From G965215145 sp965215145 (GTDB lineage: Bacteria; Bacteroidota; Rhodothermia; Rhodothermales; JANQRZ01): a stretch of 64,000 nt of DNA. A program made the translations under genes and the position numbers. The notes beneath the pieces were generated by a model. That model saw only the letters and a list, made by a program, of their open reading frames with translations. It was not told where the DNA came from and ran no database searches. Positions 45,158 to 52,739 of this stretch are shown one piece after another. The stretch covers positions 1,674,001-1,738,000 of the forward strand of contig OZ244038.1 in NCBI GenBank assembly GCA_965215145.1, in the 5' to 3' direction. Every line of letters starts with the position of its first letter. The first letter of the stretch is position 1.

Positions 45158-46165
45158 ATGAGTGAAAGACAATCACGCAAGCAGCCCAGGTACCAGCGTC
45201 TCGCTCCTCTTTCTGCGGAAATGAGGGCTATGATTGCTTTAAGAGCGATGATATTTTTCTCTCCGCACAATTATAGAGAGTCTTGTGATGCCATAGGGAG
45301 AGATAGAGTGGAGGGTCGGATACGCTCTATGACCTTTCATGAATTCTTCAAATACCTAGAGGAATCTAATCTGATTGAAGAGCCTGATAGATATTTAGAC
45401 CGTGTGACACAACTTGTCCGCCGTCTGGAAGCAGCATGCATGTTAGAGCCTATTGGGGGAGCTGGCTTAAATAGGGCATACTATACCAGGAAAGAATTGA
45501 CGAATCATCAAATACAAGGAGATTTGTGGTTGGCTCCAGCCCTCGGGCCTGATTTTATTTATGCGCGGGTAGGAGCCGGTGTGGTTCAGATTGCGGGGAA
45601 GACATCAGATGGTGACGCTCACGCGGGAACAGGACTGGTGCTTGACAGTCGGCACGTCCTCACGTGTGCTCACGTCGTCCGCGACATGGATCTCGACGCC
45701 GAACAGACTTTCCAGGGGCACAGAGTCACGGTAGATGACAGCTATACCCATCCCGACGTGGACGTGGCTGTGGTGCGGGTAAGTGAGGCCATGCTTAGTC
45801 CAGTTCGGGGACTCGCCTTTGTCGCTCCGATTGTCGGTGATACCGTCTATACGCTTGGTTATCCCAAGCTCCCACTCTCACGGACTCCAGCCCTCGTTAT
45901 CCAAGGTGGGGAGGTCACCAGCGAGGATGTGGTGCGATTCGACGGGAGCCGGGTGTTTCTTTACTCGGCCGTCGCACGGCCCGGAAACAGCGGAGGGCCT
46001 GTGATCTCCACTGAGGGATACGCCGTCGGTATCACGAGCGAGGAGTTGACCTACGACGGAGAAGCGTTCTCGCCCTACTTCGGGGGCGTCGCGACGAGCG
46101 AGATCGAATGGGCTCTAGACGAACTCGGAATCGGGATTCAGCTACCTGTAGAACGGTACGAGTAG
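45158..46165 (+). CDS. Trypsin-like serine protease with unrecognised N-terminal domain, low GC
   Basis: A 335-residue protein without a signal peptide, so apparently cytoplasmic. Residues about 130-320 are a trypsin-like domain with an intact triad: His172 in VLTCAHVV, Asp202 in HPDVDVAVVRV and Ser278 in RPGNSGGPVIS. Residues 1-125 are helical and charged (MTFHEFFKYLEESNLIEE, VTQLVRRLEAACML), possibly a winged-helix-like adaptor; I do not recognise it. Codon usage and base composition, especially at 45200-45560, are far more AT-rich than the neighbours. This and the flanking duplication mark it as acquired. Similar stand-alone proteases occur in defence or conflict islands; that role here is inference. 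Confidence 0.8.
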   Translation: MSERQSRKQPRYQRLAPLSAEMRAMIALRAMIFFSPHNYRESCDAIGRDRVEGRIRSMTFHEFFKYLEESNLIEEPDRYLDRVTQLVRRLEAACMLEPIGGAGLNRAYYTRKELTNHQIQGDLWLAPALGPDFIYARVGAGVVQIAGKTSDGDAHAGTGLVLDSRHVLTCAHVVRDMDLDAEQTFQGHRVTVDDSYTHPDVDVAVVRVSEAMLSPVRGLAFVAPIVGDTVYTLGYPKLPLSRTPALVIQGGEVTSEDVVRFDGSRVFLYSAVARPGNSGGPVISTEGYAVGITSEELTYDGEAFSPYFGGVATSEIEWALDELGIGIQLPVERYE

Positions 46166-46186
46166 GGCTTCGAGGAACCTATACCT

Positions 46187-46906
46187 CTAGCTGGGCAGCC
46201 CCGACTCCACGAGCTCGATCTCCGGCCAGCGCTCGCGGATGAGCCGGCCGAGGTGCCGGAGCCCCCACGCCTCCGCGCGGTCCTGCCCGACGGCCAGCAC
46301 GCGCATCCCCGTCCGTTTCACCGCCTCGCGCGCGGGGTGGCGGAGCTGCCCGGTGACGTAGAGCCCCGCGCCGCGCTCCGCCGCCTCCAGCACCAACGCC
46401 TCCGTCATCGCCCCCATCAGCGCGACGGCCTCGACGGTCTCCGGGGTGGGTCCGAGCACGGCGGCCGTTCTGCCCAGCTCGCCCAGCTCCGCCGCGAGCC
46501 GCGCCTCAGCTTCGGCGCCAGGTAGCGGCTGAGGCCATCGGCCGACGAGCCCGATCGTCCGCTCCTTGTAGAGCAGGGGCGCGCCGTCCGGCATCAGCCC
46601 GAGCGCGGCGGCGAGGGCAGGGTTATGGCCGACGGAGAACCGGTCGTCAAGGGCGCGGTGGGCGGCGATCACGCCGAGACCGTCGGGGAGCCGGGCCGGC
46701 CAGAGTCCGAACGGACGGTGGATGAGGACGGCGTCGAGGTCGTCGGTCCAGCGGTAGGGCGGGCGGCCCGCGTCGAGCCGGAGGCCGAGCCGGCGGACAG
46801 AGCGTTCGGAGTCGATCCACACGCCGGCGGGGTCGCCGTCGCGGTGGTAGCGGGCGCGGTCGAGGTGGGGGGCGAGGTGGTCGGCGATCTCGCGGGCGGT
46901 CGGCAC
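46187..46906 (-). CDS. Nif3-like (DUF34) dinuclear-metal protein
   Basis: The 239-residue protein starts at GTG (VPTAREIADHLAPHLD). Nif3/GTP-cyclohydrolase-I type 2 features include VLIHRPFGLWP, FSVGHNPALAAALGL and LYVTGQLRHPAREAV. Members bind a dinuclear metal centre; function is unsettled. It lies divergent to the BNR propeller gene. Its 3' end exists twice, with a diverged copy beyond the low-GC protease gene. Confidence 0.75.
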   Translation of the reverse strand: MPTAREIADHLAPHLDRARYHRDGDPAGVWIDSERSVRRLGLRLDAGRPPYRWTDDLDAVLIHRPFGLWPARLPDGLGVIAAHRALDDRFSVGHNPALAAALGLMPDGAPLLYKERTIGLVGRWPQPLPGAEAEARLAAELGELGRTAAVLGPTPETVEAVALMGAMTEALVLEAAERGAGLYVTGQLRHPAREAVKRTGMRVLAVGQDRAEAWGLRHLGRLIRERWPEIELVESGLPS

Positions 46907-46990
46907 GGGGGGCGGAGTTGTCGGATCGGGCGGTCGGCGGTAAGCTAGGCGCAGTTCGTCGTCCCCCGCCCTCCCACCTCGTCCCAGCCG

Positions 46991-49900
46991 GTGCGTCTCC
47001 TCCTCGTCGTCGTTCTCCTCGCCTTCGCCGCTCCGCATGCCTTCGCCCAGCCCGAGGCGAGCGATCCCGACTCCTCGCTCTTCGCCGCGCTCGAGTACCG
47101 CCTCGTCGGGCCGTTCCGCGGGGGGCGGGCCTCCGGCGTGGCCGGCGTCTTCGGCGACCCGCTGACGTACTACTTCGCCGCCACCGGCGGCGGCGTCTGG
47201 AAGACCACCGACGGCGGGGGGACGTGGGACAACGTCTCCGACGGCCACTTCGGCGGCTCGATGGGGAGCGTGGCCGTGGCGCCGAGCGACCCCAACGTGG
47301 TCTACGCCGGGGGCGGCGAGAAGAGCCTCCGCGGGAACGTCTCGCCCGGCTGGGGCGCGTGGCGCAGCGACGACGCCGGCCGCACCTGGCAGCGGATCGG
47401 CCCGGCCGACTGGCAGCACGTCCCGCGGATGACCGTTCACCCCCGCGACGCGAACACCGTCTACGCCGCCGTGCTCGGCCACACCTTCGGGCCGAACGCG
47501 GAGCGCGGCGTCTTCCGCTCGACCGACGGCGGGGAGACGTGGCAGAAAATCCTGTTCGTGAGCGAGGACGTGGGGGCCTTCGAGCTGGAGATGCACCCGG
47601 CGAACCCCCGCGTCCTCTACGCCTCGATGTGGCGCGCGCGGCGGACGCCGTACTCGTTCTCCTCCGGCGGCGAGGGCTCCTCGATCTGGAAGACGACCGA
47701 CGGCGGCGAGACGTGGAAGGACATCACCGACCGCCCCGGCCTCCCCGGCGGCGTCTGGGGGATCAGCGCCGTCTCCGTCAGCCCCGCCGACCCCGACCGC
47801 GTCTTCGCCCTCGTCGAGAACAAGGAAGGCGGGCTCTTCCGAAGTGACGACGCCGGCGCCACCTGGCGGCGCGTCTCGGCCGACCGGAATCTCCGGCAGC
47901 GCGCGTGGTACTTCACCCGCCTCCAGGCCGACCCCGAGGACCCCGACGGGGTGTGGGTCCTGAACGTCCAGCTCTGGCGGAGCACCGACGGCGGCGAGAC
48001 CTTCGAGGACGTCCCGACCCCGCACGTCGACCACCACGACATGTGGATCGCGCCCGAGGACCCCGACCGGATCGTGATCGCCGACGACGGCGGGGGGCAG
48101 GTGACGTTCGACGGCGGCGAGACGTGGAGCACGTACTTCAACCAGCCCACCGCGCAGTTCTACCGCGTCACCACGGACAACCACACGCCGTACCGGATCT
48201 ACGGCGCGCAGCAGGACAACTCCACCGTCCGCATCCTCCACCGCTCCGAGGGCGGCGCCATCCAGGAGCGGCACTGGGAGCCCACGGCCGGCGGCGAGAG
48301 CGGCTACCTCGCCCCCCACCCGGACAACCCCGACCTCGTCTTCGGCGGCTCCTACGGCGGGTTCCTGATGATGCGTAACCACGAGACCGCCGAGGAGCGG
48401 ATCGTGAACGTCTGGCCCGAGAACCCCATCGGCGCGGCGGCCGGCGACCTCCGCATCCGGTTCCAGTGGAACTTCCCGCTGTTCTTCTCCCGCTGGCAAG
48501 GCCCCGCCACCGGCGATCACCCCCTCTACGCCGCCGGCAACCGGCTCTACCGCTCCGACGACCTCGGCCAGAGCTGGCAGCCCGTCTCCCCCGACCTCAC
48601 CCGCGCCGACCCCGCGACGCTCGACTCCTCCGGCGGCCCGATCACGCAGGACAACACCTCGGTCGAGTATTACGGGACCGTCTTCGCCGTTGGCGAGAGC
48701 GTCCACGACCCCAGCACAATGTGGGCCGGCTCCGACGACGGCCTCGTCCACCTCACCCGCGACGGCGGCGAGACGTGGCAAGACGTGACGCCGCCCGCGA
48801 GCGTCCTCCCGGAGTACGCCCAGATCAACGCCGTCGAGCCGCACCCCTTCGAGCCGGGCGGCCTCTACGTCGCCGCGACGCGCTACAAGACCGACGACTT
48901 CCGCCCCTACCTCCTCCGCACGACCGACTGGGGGCGGACGTGGACGCGCATCGACGCGGGCATCCCGGAGCACCACTTCACCCGCGTCGTCCGCGCCGAC
49001 CCCGCGCGGCCGGGGCTGCTGTTCGCCGGGACCGAGGCGGGGATCTACGTGAGCTTCGACGACGGCGCCCGCTGGCGGCCCCTCCAGCGGAACCTCCCCG
49101 TCGTCCCCATCACCGACCTCGCCCTCAAGGACGGCGACCTCGTCGTCGCCACGCAGGGCCGCTCGTTCTGGGTGCTCGACGACTACACCCCGCTTCGCCG
49201 CCTCTCGCCCGGCACCGACCGCGCGGCGTTCGAGCTGCTCCCGCCGCGCCCGAGCATGCGGATCGACGGGGATCGCGCCGAGGGCCTCCGGACGGCGGGG
49301 ACGAACCCGCCCAACGGGGTCTTCCTCTACTACCACCTCGCCGAGGCGCCGGACTCCGCCGCCGTCGCCCTCCGCGTGCTCGAAGCCGACGGCACCCTCA
49401 TCGAGAGCTTCACGCCGACGGCGGAGGACGAGGGGGAGCGGCTGCCCGTGGCCGCCGGGCTCAACCGGTTCGTGTGGGACCGGACGTACCCCGGCGCCGA
49501 GGACTTCGAGGGGAACGTGATGTGGGGCGGGCGGCTCGCCGGCCCCGAGGCCGTGCCGGGCCGCTACCTGGCCCGCCTCGTCGTGGGGGAGGACTCCGTC
49601 GAGGTCCCCTTCGAGGTCGTCCCCGACCCCCGCGCCTCGGCCACGCCGGAGGATTACCAGGCGCAGTTCGCGTTCCTCGCCGAGGTCCGCGACAAGCTCA
49701 GCGAGACGCACCGCGCCATCACCCGCCTCCGCGCCACCCGCGAGCAGGTGAACGACTACCTCGCCCGCCTCCCCGAGGACGCCGCCGGGGCCGACACCGT
49801 CCGCGCCGCCGGCGAGGCGCTGGTGGAGGAGCTGACCGCGGTGGAGGAGGCGCTCTACGAGACCCGCAACGAGAGCCGGCAGGACCCGCTGAACTTCGGG

Positions 49901-50125
49901 ATCAAGCTCAACAACCAGCTCGCCGCGCTCGCCGGCCTCACGTCCTTCGGCGACTTCCGCCCGACGGACCAGGCCGTCGCCTACCGCGCGGAGGTGGTCG
50001 AAGAAATCGACCGGGCGCTGGCGCGGCTGCGGGGCGTGTTCGCCGAAGAGGTCGAGGCGTTCAACGCGCTCGTCCGCCAGCAGGCCCTCCCGACGGTTGT
50101 CGTGCCGGACGAAGGGGCGGAGTAG
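46991..50125 (+). CDS. Secreted BNR/VPS10-type beta-propeller protein
   Basis: A 1044-residue exported protein starting at GTG with a signal peptide (RLLLVVVLLAFAAPHAFAQ). Many sialidase-type Asp boxes are visible (TTDGGGTWDNV, STDGGETWQKI, TTDGGETWKDI, SDDAGATWRRV, TRDGGETWQDV), forming two sortilin/VPS10-like propellers over about 30-700. A beta-sandwich and a helical C-terminus (about 880-1040) follow. Bacterial members are often annotated as glycosyl hydrolases, but no catalytic residues support that. Likely a periplasmic or surface binding protein. Confidence 0.88.
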   Translation: MRLLLVVVLLAFAAPHAFAQPEASDPDSSLFAALEYRLVGPFRGGRASGVAGVFGDPLTYYFAATGGGVWKTTDGGGTWDNVSDGHFGGSMGSVAVAPSDPNVVYAGGGEKSLRGNVSPGWGAWRSDDAGRTWQRIGPADWQHVPRMTVHPRDANTVYAAVLGHTFGPNAERGVFRSTDGGETWQKILFVSEDVGAFELEMHPANPRVLYASMWRARRTPYSFSSGGEGSSIWKTTDGGETWKDITDRPGLPGGVWGISAVSVSPADPDRVFALVENKEGGLFRSDDAGATWRRVSADRNLRQRAWYFTRLQADPEDPDGVWVLNVQLWRSTDGGETFEDVPTPHVDHHDMWIAPEDPDRIVIADDGGGQVTFDGGETWSTYFNQPTAQFYRVTTDNHTPYRIYGAQQDNSTVRILHRSEGGAIQERHWEPTAGGESGYLAPHPDNPDLVFGGSYGGFLMMRNHETAEERIVNVWPENPIGAAAGDLRIRFQWNFPLFFSRWQGPATGDHPLYAAGNRLYRSDDLGQSWQPVSPDLTRADPATLDSSGGPITQDNTSVEYYGTVFAVGESVHDPSTMWAGSDDGLVHLTRDGGETWQDVTPPASVLPEYAQINAVEPHPFEPGGLYVAATRYKTDDFRPYLLRTTDWGRTWTRIDAGIPEHHFTRVVRADPARPGLLFAGTEAGIYVSFDDGARWRPLQRNLPVVPITDLALKDGDLVVATQGRSFWVLDDYTPLRRLSPGTDRAAFELLPPRPSMRIDGDRAEGLRTAGTNPPNGVFLYYHLAEAPDSAAVALRVLEADGTLIESFTPTAEDEGERLPVAAGLNRFVWDRTYPGAEDFEGNVMWGGRLAGPEAVPGRYLARLVVGEDSVEVPFEVVPDPRASATPEDYQAQFAFLAEVRDKLSETHRAITRLRATREQVNDYLARLPEDAAGADTVRAAGEALVEELTAVEEALYETRNESRQDPLNFGIKLNNQLAALAGLTSFGDFRPTDQAVAYRAEVVEEIDRALARLRGVFAEEVEAFNALVRQQALPTVVVPDEGAE

Positions 50126-50139
50126 CGACTGGACGTAGC

Positions 50140-51207
50140 TCAGGCGGAGCCCCCGTCCGCCTCTTCGTCTGAGGGCTCGCTTTCAATGCGGACTGCCCGC
50201 CCATTGAGAATCTCGTAGCCCGGTGGGGGCCACTGCTCGCGAGGGTCGGGCATCCACTCCTCATAACCGAGCCCGCCAATCCAGGAGCCAATGAGGTCCT
50301 CTTGTTTGAAGCGGGCGCTCTGAAGGGCGCTCACGCTATATCGGTCGCCATCAAAGTGTACTACCCGTCTGATTCGGAGGCGGGTCCCCCAGAGGAAGGC
50401 TCCCAAAAGGTTAACCTCTTCAAAGTTTGCCTCTTCGAGGTTGGCCTTTGTGAGGTCGGCCTCGGCGAGGTTAACCCTTACGAGGTTAGCCCCCGTGAAG
50501 TTGGCCCCTCTGAGGTTGGCCCCTGCGAGATGGAACCCGAGCAGACGGTAGCTCCGGAGCCAGACACCCTCCAAATCGATCCTCCTTTGCTCCTGCTCCA
50601 CTTTGTGAGGAGCCTCGCGCCCGATCACCGATAATGCTGCCTGGATATCCGTCTGAGTCCGATAGATACCAGGATCGTCCTCTGGATCTCGCCCCAACGG
50701 GCGGTTCGCTTGACTCGTTGCCTTCTCCCGCACGAAGGCGCAGAGCACATCAAGCACCGTCTGGTAGTCCTTCTGCGAGTCGTGGGCGATGCGGCCGAGG
50801 GCGTAGATCCCGCCGAGGCGGATTTCGAGGCGGTCGCTGCCAAGTTGCTCGATAGCACGGGTGAACCGCTCGGTGACCTGCCCCTCCTCGGCGACCCGGA
50901 GCGTCTCGCGGTTCGCTTCCTCATTGATCCGGTTCGCCGCCTCCATCGCACGGATTCGACGGTAGGTAAGAACGAGACCTCCGATGATGACGAGGCCGCC
51001 GACGAGTTGAATGAGCGTCCGGCGGTACTCGTTGGCAACCTCGACGTAAGCCTCGGACTCCGCACGCCCGAACCGAATGTCCGTTTCGGCCCGCATCTCG
51101 GGAAAGACCCAGATGAAGGCGAGGAGGATCGCCAGGGCAAGCGCGCCCGAAAGCAGGTTGATGGTGGCCGCTATGCGAGCGTCGGTGCTGCGGTCGTCCT
51201 GGGGCAT
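50140..51207 (-). CDS. Two-helix membrane protein with pentapeptide repeats
   Basis: A 355-residue protein. Two transmembrane helices near the N-terminus (LALAILLAFIWVF and LIQLVGGLVIIGGLVL) flank a short loop. A cytoplasmic region with RFTRAIEQLGSDRLEIRLGG and YALGRIAHDSQKDYQTVLDVL follows; it recurs in many pentapeptide-repeat proteins. Then come about nine A(N/D)LXX-type pentapeptides (ANLRGANFTGANL...ADLTKANLEEANF) forming a right-handed beta helix. Its base composition is less GC-rich than its neighbours. Function unknown; scaffolding is plausible. Confidence 0.8.
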   Translation of the reverse strand: MPQDDRSTDARIAATINLLSGALALAILLAFIWVFPEMRAETDIRFGRAESEAYVEVANEYRRTLIQLVGGLVIIGGLVLTYRRIRAMEAANRINEEANRETLRVAEEGQVTERFTRAIEQLGSDRLEIRLGGIYALGRIAHDSQKDYQTVLDVLCAFVREKATSQANRPLGRDPEDDPGIYRTQTDIQAALSVIGREAPHKVEQEQRRIDLEGVWLRSYRLLGFHLAGANLRGANFTGANLVRVNLAEADLTKANLEEANFEEVNLLGAFLWGTRLRIRRVVHFDGDRYSVSALQSARFKQEDLIGSWIGGLGYEEWMPDPREQWPPPGYEILNGRAVRIESEPSDEEADGGSA

Positions 51208-51343
51208 CGGTTGGGCAGAGGGCTACTCGGCGAATCTACCGCGTGCGGTTGAGGCAGAGTCGGCGGCGGACCACCACGGCCGTGGCGCCGTTGACAAACC
51301 GGACGGCCACCGTCGTGGCGGAAGAGTGAGCGGTGGATCAACG

Positions 51344-51377
51344 AAAAACGCCCTCCACACCACCGTGGAGGGCGTTT
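51344..51377 (-). terminator. Intrinsic terminator of tRNA-Asn
   Basis: On the reverse strand a 13 bp stem AAACGCCCTCCAC/GTGGAGGGCGTTT with a 6 nt loop ends in a T-rich run (GTTTTTCG). It lies 12 nt past the tRNA 3' end. Confidence 0.85.
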
Positions 51378-51388
51378 CGGTACCGCTG

Positions 51389-51460
51389 CTCCCCGGGTAG
51401 GATTCGAACCTACGACCCTGCGGTTAACAGCCGCATGCTCTACCGCTGAGCTACCGAGGA
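51389..51460 (-). tRNA. tRNA-Asn (GTT)
   Basis: A 72-nt cloverleaf on the reverse strand: acceptor TCCTCGG/CCGGGGA with one G-T pair, anticodon stem TGCGG/CCGCA with loop CTGTTAA, T arm with GGTTCGAATCC. The anticodon GTT reads asparagine codons. CCA is not encoded. Confidence 0.95.
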
Positions 51461-51490
51461 AAGTCCGTCACGGATTTCCGAGCGGGGGCG

Positions 51491-51523
51491 GCAAAGGTAC
51501 GGCGCGCCCGCGCGCGGCGGCAA
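51491..51523 (-). promoter_or_regulatory. Promoter of tRNA-Asn (TTG, 21 bp, TACCTTTG)
   Basis: TACCTTTG (51499-51492) matches TAnnTTTG exactly and TTG (51523-51521) lies 21 bp upstream, 31 nt before the tRNA. This is a textbook Bacteroidota-type promoter and supports the phylum-level assignment. Confidence 0.7.
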
Positions 51524-51643
51524 GCCCAACGGGCCCGCCCGGCTAGCCTTACCCGTTCATTCACCGAGCGGCGGCGGCAGCGGAAGCGATCCAGAGGGCT
51601 CCGGGAAGATGCCGTGATTCAACGGCTGCCGCGGAGAAGCGCG

Positions 51644-51674
51644 TTGCGGTCCCAGTACCGACTGCGTAGTTTTG
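51644..51674 (+). promoter_or_regulatory. Promoter of tRNA-Leu (TTG, 20 bp, TAGTTTTG)
   Basis: TTG (51644-51646) and TAGTTTTG (51667-51674) have 20 bp spacing, ending 10 nt before the tRNA. It matches the same consensus as the tRNA-Asn promoter. Confidence 0.75.
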
Positions 51675-51684
51675 GGCTCGCCCT

Positions 51685-51768
51685 GCCCAAGTGGCGGAAC
51701 TGGTAGACGCGCAGCATTCAGGATGCTGTGGGCGTAAGCCCGTGGAGGTTCGAGTCCTCTCTTGGGCA
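51685..51768 (+). tRNA. tRNA-Leu (CAG)
   Basis: An 84-nt class II tRNA: acceptor GCCCAAG/CTTGGGC, anticodon stem CAGCA/TGCTG with loop TTCAGGA, a long variable arm (GTGGGCGTAAGCCCGT) and T arm GGTTCGAGTCC. The anticodon is CAG. CCA is not encoded. Confidence 0.96.
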
Positions 51769-51779
51769 CCGACCGTACG

Positions 51780-51820
51780 GAAGCAGGCCCCCGTCGCGTT
51801 CGGGGGCCTGCTTCTCGTTT
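51780..51820 (+). terminator. Intrinsic terminator of tRNA-Leu
   Basis: A perfect 14 bp stem, GAAGCAGGCCCCCG with CGGGGGCCTGCTTC, and a 7 nt loop followed by TCGTTT. It lies 12 nt after the tRNA and just upstream of the next gene, which therefore needs its own promoter or read-through. Confidence 0.85.
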
Positions 51821-51833
51821 ATCCCCAGTCGCC

Positions 51834-52739
51834 ATGCGCCTCTCCCCCTCCGCGGTCGCCCTCGCCGGCGCGCTCCTAGGCCTCGCCTGCGGCACCGATG
51901 GCGCGCCGTCCCCCACCGGCTCGGCCGAGCCCGCGCCGCCCTACACCTTTGCCGCACCAGACATGCTCGTGGAGTTGCCCGGCCGGCTCGACGAGGTCTC
52001 CGGCCTCGCGTGGCTCGGCGACGGGCGGCTCGCGGCGGTGCAGGACGAGAAGGGGGACCTCTTCGTCCTCGACGCGGCCACGGGCGAGGTCGTGGGGGAG
52101 GTGGACTTCGGGTCGGGCGGGGACTACGAGGGCGTCGAGCGCGCGGGGGCCGACGGGCCGCTGTGGGTCCTCCGCAGCGACGGCACGCTGTTCCGCCTCG
52201 ACGGGTGGGCCGGCGACCGGGCCGACGCGGAGGCCGTGGCGACGGGGATGCACGCCGGCTGCGACGCCGAGGGCCTCGCCTTCCAGCCCGACCCGGACCG
52301 GCTGCTCGTCGCGTGCAAGGAGGCGGCGGGGCGCGGGCTCGACGGCCGCGCCGTTTACGGCTTTCGCCTCGCCACCGGCGCCCTCTCGCCCGGCCCCGTG
52401 CTCACCCTCGACGTCGAGGACCTGGAGCGGCGCCTGGGGCGCAGCGGCTCCGCTGCGCGCCGGCTGGCGAGCCCCCTCGGGGAGCTGAGCCCGTTCAAGC
52501 CGTCGGCGCTGGCACTGCACCCGCTCACGGGCGAGCTGTGGGTGCTCTCGTCCGTGGCGAAGGCCGTCGCGGTGGTGCAGCCGGGCGGGGCGGTCCGGGC
52601 GGTGTGGGCGCTACCGGACGGGCTGTTCCGCCAGCCCGAGGGGCTTACCTTTGCGCCCGATGGCACCCTCTTTGTTGCCAGCGAGGCACGCGGCAAAAAA
52701 GCCGTGCTTGCCCGCTATCGCTACCAGCCCGCCCCATGA
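51834..52739 (+). CDS. SdiA-regulated-type beta-propeller lipoprotein
   Basis: A 301-residue exported protein with a lipobox in LLGLACG. The mature part matches the SdiA-regulated (YjiK-like) propeller: LPGRLDEVSGLAWLGDGRLAAVQDE, DYEGVERAG, DAEGLAFQPD, FKPSALALHPLTGELWVLSS and FRQPEGLTFAPDGTLFVASE. Such proteins bind ligands or act as lactonase-like propellers; activity is unproven. Its stop overlaps the ATG of the next gene (ATGA), so the two are translated together. Confidence 0.8.
   Translation: MRLSPSAVALAGALLGLACGTDGAPSPTGSAEPAPPYTFAAPDMLVELPGRLDEVSGLAWLGDGRLAAVQDEKGDLFVLDAATGEVVGEVDFGSGGDYEGVERAGADGPLWVLRSDGTLFRLDGWAGDRADAEAVATGMHAGCDAEGLAFQPDPDRLLVACKEAAGRGLDGRAVYGFRLATGALSPGPVLTLDVEDLERRLGRSGSAARRLASPLGELSPFKPSALALHPLTGELWVLSSVAKAVAVVQPGGAVRAVWALPDGLFRQPEGLTFAPDGTLFVASEARGKKAVLARYRYQPAP

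Noticed and set aside
45158..46165. DegP/HtrA-type periplasmic protease
   Set aside because: There is no signal peptide and no PDZ domain, and the N-terminal domain is unlike HtrA.
46187..49711. An 1174-codon open frame on the minus strand
   Set aside because: Only its last 240 codons are the Nif3-like gene. The rest is antisense to the BNR propeller gene, which has clear Asp boxes and a signal peptide; high GC leaves antisense frames open.
46991..50125. Glycosyl hydrolase activity for the BNR propeller protein
   Set aside because: Asp boxes are structural. No sialidase catalytic arginine triad or nucleophile motif could be identified.
51389..51768. tRNA genes as the attachment site of an integrated element
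   Set aside because: Both tRNAs are complete with their own promoters and terminators. No repeated tRNA 3' end or integrase was seen nearby.
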